From contig NC_054541.1 of assembly GCF_017654505.1 (NCBI RefSeq), forward strand, positions 49,360,634 through 49,424,633: a stretch of DNA of 64,000 bases, given 5' to 3'. This DNA comes from Polyodon spathula. Taxonomy: Eukaryota; Chordata; Actinopteri; Acipenseriformes; Polyodontidae. The notes under the pieces are model-generated. The model ran no database searches, was not told the origin of the DNA, and worked only from the letters and a program-made list of their open reading frames with translations. Positions 59,401 to 64,000 of this stretch are shown here, piece after piece; position 1 is the first letter of the stretch, and each line of letters begins with the position of its first letter. Made by a program: the position numbers and the translations under genes.

Positions 59401-62104
59401 TTATTTCTTTGTTTGCTCGTGTTTGTAGATCCTGTTTGTGGCAGGCTTGTCCTTTGTCATCGGCCTGGAGAGGACGTTCAAGTTTTTCTTCCAGAAGCAC
59501 AAAATGAAGGCCACCGGTTTCTTCCTGGGAGGCGTCTTTATTGTCCTGATTGGCTGGCCCATGGTTGGAATGGTTCTGGAGATTTATGGGTTTTTTCTTT
59601 TGTTCAGGTAAGATTAAAGGCAGATGCAGCCTTTTTAAATAAGCCTGTGGACAGGTGAACGAGCAACCAGATTCCAAGTAGTTTTAAAAGTTGTTCATCC
59701 TTTCCCTTATTAAGATATATGCAAGTATTTAAAAATAGTCATGTTAGTGTAATGTTCTGTGATAAATCAGATGGCCAAACCCTGTTGACTATCTGGAACA
59801 CACATCAAATTGACATTTCACACCTGAAAGTAAGAGGGAGAGACAACCAATGTTACTAATTATCCCTACGATGACTGGCTTATGGAACACGCTTTGAAAT
59901 ACAAACTAGTCAGTGTTTTGGTGTTGGATATGATGTGACAGTGCCCCCTGTGGTGCATTGAACACCTTTCGTTGTTGATTCACATGTTAATGGCTGTATT
60001 CAGTGATGGAAACACGACTCCTATTGCATAGCAGTTTCACCCATTCCAGGTTTTACTACAAGCTTGATTAGCCACAGTGTACAGGTAACAAGCTCAACTG
60101 TGCTTATTGAAGTCCTAGTAAAACCAGGAATAGATGGAACTGCTCTGCAATGGGGGTTCTTGTTTCCATCCCTGGTATTTGATATTTCTTTGATCTGAGT
60201 TTTTCTTCATCTGTTTTAGGGGGTTCTTTCCTGTGGCTGTTGGTTTCATCAGAAGGGTGCCAGTACTCGGATATTTGTTGAATTTGCCTGGAATTAGTTC
60301 GGTAAGTATTCTGCAACGGCAGTTCAAGAAACGCACGTAAACATAATCCAGGTTACTTGTGTGTTGTATTTGTAGTGTAGCTGATGATCAGCATTAAGCA
60401 TGTACAAGTGGACAGAAATAATAATTCTGTAGTATGAACTGACACAGGTAGGGCAGTGCGGTGATGAAATACAGATATCTGTGTGCTGTTCGAAGTTCTT
60501 AATTTAACATTTCATTTTTGAATGTGTGTTTTTTAAAGCCTACGTAAGGCTGAGACAGGGATCCCCAGTAATGGTTAGTTGTTGTTCTCTTTTTCTGTTG
60601 CATGGATTGCTACTACCTCCTCTGGTGACACTGTAATTTTAATTCTAACACTACCGGTCAACATAACATAATCCACAATGTTAAGTAATTCTACATGTCA
60701 TGTGTTTTTACATGATGTAGATTTTGTTTTCCTCCACATCTGTTTGCTACCAAGTTAACCAATTAATAATGTTTAGTGTCAAAGTTTACCTGCAATGTCT
60801 AGGCTGTCTCTGGCTATCAACGACTAGAGATGACAGCATTATACTACAGACATCATCCCTTGTACTGCAGACGCTCTGCATTGTACTACAAAATAAAACT
60901 ATTAGTATTCTCTGCATTCTACTGCAATATAAAACCACTATTAGTATTCTCTGCATTCTACTGCAATATAAAACTACTACTAGTATTCTCTGCATTATAT
61001 TGCAATATAAAACTACTATTAGTATTCTCTGCATTCTACTGCAATATAAAACTACTACTAGTATTCTCTGCATTGTATTGCAATATAAAACTACTAACAG
61101 TATTCTCGCTACACGATTTTCAGTATGTTTCAATGCTTTGGATGTAGAAAGAAATTGTTGAATGAGCCCTGGACGAATCTTAAAAGATAATTCAAAAGCT
61201 TCAAATAAACAATTTATTTGTGTGTTTTTAATTTTGATGTTTGCAGTCACTCTGAATGGTTCTGACTGCAATGTCTTCTACACTCTTCTTTTGATTGGTC
61301 TGTGTTAAGAAGCTTTTCAGTTCTCCAGTAGTTGCCTCCCATAGATATCAGGCATGGGCTTTATAGAAGTAAAGCGCCATCTACTGATCTGCAACTTTGG
61401 GTCAAGTTTCCTACAGTGCTGTGCCCTAGATAGTGGCACTGATACAAAGACACTTCACAGTGCCTATGTTGCATATGTCTCTGCCAGGCAACTAGACCTG
61501 AAGAGCAGCTCCTGAAATCAGTCAAAGCACCTGAAGAATGTTTGCAAACATAATAAAAAGATAAGGAAAGCTACAGTGGGTGTGTAAAAGATGTCTTGTG
61601 GAATGGGCACACCCCCCCCCCCCCCCCCCCCCCCCATAAAAAATAAATACTATAGTACTTTTTTATTACTGCTATGTTGGAGGCTAGAAACCGCTATACA
61701 TTGCAGGTGTCCTTTGCTAATACGTCAATATTTAAAAGCCATACTGTGCTGCTATGTATAGAACGTGGTCTGACTAAACAGGGACTCTTCTAGACATTTT
61801 ATACCTGTTGTTTCAAGTCTGTTTAGTGTTCCTCGGCAATGCCAAGACCACCTTCTCTATTAGACCTGAATCCAGTGTGGGCAATTACTTTCATTAAACC
61901 AGTACATGCACCAGCTGTACTTTTAGCACTAAGAAGTCAGGAACAAGTTGGTAAATTAAACTGAATTGAAGTTATTGCATCTTTTGAAATATTATTAGGT
62001 AAATTAGGTAAGGTTATTAATAATATTAAGTCTAATGAAATCTCCTTTTCAATTTTATTTTTCAGTTTGTGGATAAAGTCGGTGAAAGCAACAACATGGT
62101 ATAA
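56482..62104 (+). CDS. golt1b: Vesicle transport protein GOT1B (Golgi transport 1B), 5 exons, 138 aa
   Basis: Coding exons: 56482-56506, 58081-58172, 59429-59607, 60220-60301 and 62066-62104. They total 417 nt, 138 codons plus TAA, the same length as human GOLT1B. The product starts MISLSDSQ and continues KIGMGLTGFGVFFLFFGMIL. It has four hydrophobic membrane segments, the loop ERTFKFFFQKHKMKATGFFL, and the conserved end FVDKVGESNNMV. The Got1/Sft2 family comprises small multi-pass membrane proteins of ER-Golgi and endosome-Golgi vesicle traffic. The frame is open upstream to about 56311 but has no ATG there, so 56482 is the start. It lies head-to-head with recql copy 2, and intron 1 is about 1.6 kb. 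Confidence 0.97.
58395..58568. mobile_element. Fold-back MITE-like element, golt1b intron 2
   Basis: It begins ctgggatggaaatgagactc and ends in the inverted form tgggagtcttattcccatcc, about 170 bp in all. The middle contains cacccattccaggttttgct. The second copy is at 60001-60174. Confidence 0.75.
60001..60174. mobile_element. Fold-back MITE-like element, golt1b intron 3
   Basis: Same family and orientation as 58395-58568: it begins gatggaaacacgactcctat, has cacccattccaggttttact in the middle, and ends gggttcttgtttccatccctg. Confidence 0.75.
60903..61110. repeat. Minisatellite of about 57 bp, with shorter 39-bp units, golt1b intron 4
   Basis: About five copies of a unit containing attctactgcaatataaaac and tattagtattctctgc. 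Both strands stay partly open through it, giving repetitive artefact frames of up to 161 codons. Confidence 0.88.
61610..61635. repeat. Poly(C) tract, golt1b intron 4
   Basis: About 24 C residues after gggcaca, the fourth long C run in the window. Confidence 0.9.
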
Positions 62105-63080
62105 CAGAGACTACATGGGAACTTTTTGAGTTGCTTTATTATTACATTTATAACTGTGTCCCAAAGTAACTGTATCCCGTCTACCAAATCCGATCCATTA
62201 GTTTATTGCCAAAAACCTTTTTGTTGTTGTTGTTTAAAAACAGCTAGTAGAGTTTAATCTACTTTCTTGGTTATTTTTGATCTGATGAATCTACAATCGG
62301 TCAAATGCTGGGCGAGGTTGTACTGTACAGTGAGTGCTTTTTCACGCCAATGAAAGGTGGAGATATCGTGATTTTACCAGCATTATCAGATAACAGGAGG
62401 GGGGACACAGTGACTTTGAAGAAACTTTTAGCACAGGGTTAGGCTTGTGTATGAAAACCTTACATGAGCCTTTTTGCTATACAGATCATTTCTGTGCGAA
62501 AATGAATTGTAAGAGATGTATACTGTGGCTGACCAAATGAAATGTGTCAGGATAATTATAATTTAAAACAGGGATCATGACAGCTACAGTAGGCTATGAC
62601 CTTATGTCTTTTGAGATGGCGTTGGAAATCTGTTACAGAGATCGTCAGCTGCAATATACTGCTGTGCCTGTACTTTACTTTCTTTTGAGGAAAGCTGAAG
62701 TACTGTGAAACAAAAAGGTTTTTATTTATGAAGTGCCAGAAATGGCAGCCTTTTTTCTGTTTAATAAAAAAAAAAAAAAAAAAAAAAAAAACTTATAACC
62801 AGTAATGTATCTATGAAAACGATGCATGAAGGTTAGACTGGGTTATATCATTTTTAAAAATACAATTTGGGTCACTTTTATCAGTGTACTGTTTTGAAAA
62901 ATAAAGAAGAAAAGGATTTAAAACTTACCTTGTTTTGCTGTATGGAACTTTTGTAAATACACATTTTAAATAAAATTAGTGTTACGTGTTTTTATTATTT
63001 AAGACAATTCAGATGAATGATGGACTACTTTTAATTGTATTACTGGTAAATAAACATCAAACGGAGACACTACTCAAACA
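62105..63080 (+). other. golt1b 3' UTR with candidate poly(A) signals
   Basis: Follows the stop codon. AATAAA occurs at about 62899-62904 and again near 62968, and a 25-base A run lies at 62766-62790. No other gene is seen. Confidence 0.55.
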
Positions 63081-64000
63081 TACGCCGACTGGCCACCTTT
63101 TTAAACCCTGTGTACGCAATTTGGTTTTGGGATCACCCTGATGCAAATTAGGCTGGCTGTATGATGTGTCCTACAGCACTAAAAAGCTGCTGGAGTTTAC
63201 ATCGGCATCGTTGCAGATCATGTCCAATGCTGCACTTCAACCCTAATGGCGTGCCAGAATGGTTTGAGGAGCGCGGCGCAGACATCTCCCATGGCTAGCA
63301 CAATCCCTGGCTCTCGATCAGAATGGTTTGAGGAGCGCGGCGCAGACATCCCCCATGGCTAGCGCAATCCCTGGCTCTCGATCAGAATGGTTTGAGGAGC
63401 GCGGCGCCGACATCCCCCATGGCTAGCGCAATCCCTGGCTCTCGATCAGAATGGTTTGAGGAGCGCGGCGCCGACATCCCCCATGGCTAGCGCAATCCCT
63501 GGCTCTCGATCAGAATGGTTTGAGGAGCGCGGCGCCGACATCCCCCATGGCTAGCGCAATCCCTGGCTCTCGATCAGAATGGTTTGAGGAGCGCGGCGCA
63601 GACATCCCCCATGGCTAGCGCAATCCCTGGCTCTCGATCAGAATGGTTTGAGGAGCGCGGCGCCGACATCCCCCATGGCTAGCGCAATCCCTGGCTCTCG
63701 ATCAGAATGGTTTGAGGAGCGCGGCGCCGACATCCCCCATGGCTAGCGCAATCCCTGGCTCTCGATCAGAATGGTTTGAGGAGCGCGGCGCCGACATCCC
63801 CCATGGCTAGCGCAATCCCTGGCTCTCGATCAGAATGGTTTGAGGAGCGCGGCGCCGACATCCCCCATGGCTAGCGCAATCCCTGGCTCTCGATCCAATT
63901 GAGCTTGTTTGAGATTAACTTGAAAGATGCTTTTGCCATCACAATCACTGACTGGATGGGTTGGCAATTTGAACATGGTAACTGCTTCCCTGAAACAAAA
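63080..64000 (+). mobile_element. Tc1/mariner-like remnant hosting the 64-bp array, open at right edge
   Basis: The left flank starts near gactggccacctttttaaac, a terminal style like the elements in recql intron 6. The right flank codes a broken DPIELV-x-D-x-LER, matching NPIEHLWDELER of the family. It runs off the window. Confidence 0.6.
63254..63898. repeat. 64-bp minisatellite derived from a Tc1/mariner transposase
   Basis: About ten copies of a 64-bp unit containing cagaatggtttgaggagcgc and ccatggctagcgcaatccct. One frame of the unit reads HLPWLAQSLALD, a decayed form of the PWPAQSPDLNPIE block of Tc1/mariner transposases. The last unit continues at 63895 into ccaattgag, coding for PIE. 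The array lies between single-copy left (63080-63253) and right (63899-64000) flanks of the same element. Confidence 0.9.

Noticed and set aside
60786..61271. 161-codon open frame with repeated hydrophobic units
   Set aside because: By-product of the golt1b intron 4 minisatellite, and open on both strands.

Overview
This is an intron-rich vertebrate nuclear window with GT-AG introns, SINEs, Tc1/mariner remnants, LINE debris and long (TA)n and poly-C microsatellites. Three protein-coding genes are recognisable from their spliced products: pyroxd1 (+), recql (-) and golt1b (+). As I recall it, human 12p has the same order and orientation. A tRNA-derived SINE with a fish-type 3' tail and several fish-like Tc1 fragments suggest a ray-finned fish, possibly a non-teleost such as a sturgeon. 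The taxon is inference.

Layout. 1-2272: end of a 50-bp satellite array. 2273-6451: no gene seen. 6452-16320: complete 12-exon pyroxd1 (501 aa), with a CCCTAA-bearing minisatellite in intron 2. 16450-33570: first copy of recql (minus), from the pyroxd1 3' UTR to a CCAAT-rich promoter. 33590-38890: spacer with a 26-bp minisatellite, a decayed DNA transposon with terminal inverted repeats of about 150 bp, and short pieces resembling golt1b intron 1 and pyroxd1 intron 4. 38890-56200: second copy of recql (minus), whose 14 coding exons join without a break into 645 codons. 56250-62104: golt1b (+), five exons, 138 aa, head-to-head with recql copy 2. 62105-64000: golt1b 3' UTR, then a 64-bp minisatellite made from a Tc1/mariner transposase fragment.

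The main result is the tandem duplication of recql. The two copies form a mosaic: blocks of near identity alternate with blocks about 10% or more diverged, as expected of older duplicates homogenised in patches by gene conversion. Copy 1 has a changed 5' end in exon 13. Normal splicing there shifts the frame and reaches a stop after three codons, removing the winged-helix beta-hairpin that in human RECQ1 carries the unwinding tyrosine (Y564). A cryptic acceptor could restore the frame but still loses the hairpin. Copy 2 keeps the hairpin. Each copy also has its own insertions: Tc1-like, LINE and SINE pieces and a 54-bp minisatellite in copy 2, and a tRNA-SINE in copy 1.

The genes do not form a single pathway. 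PYROXD1 is a flavin oxidoreductase linked to protection of the tRNA ligase complex, RECQL is a 3'-5' DNA helicase of genome maintenance, and GOLT1B is a small Golgi/ER membrane protein of vesicle traffic. All exon coordinates were read by eye from splice signals, codon phase and recalled family sequences. No alignment or database search was run.
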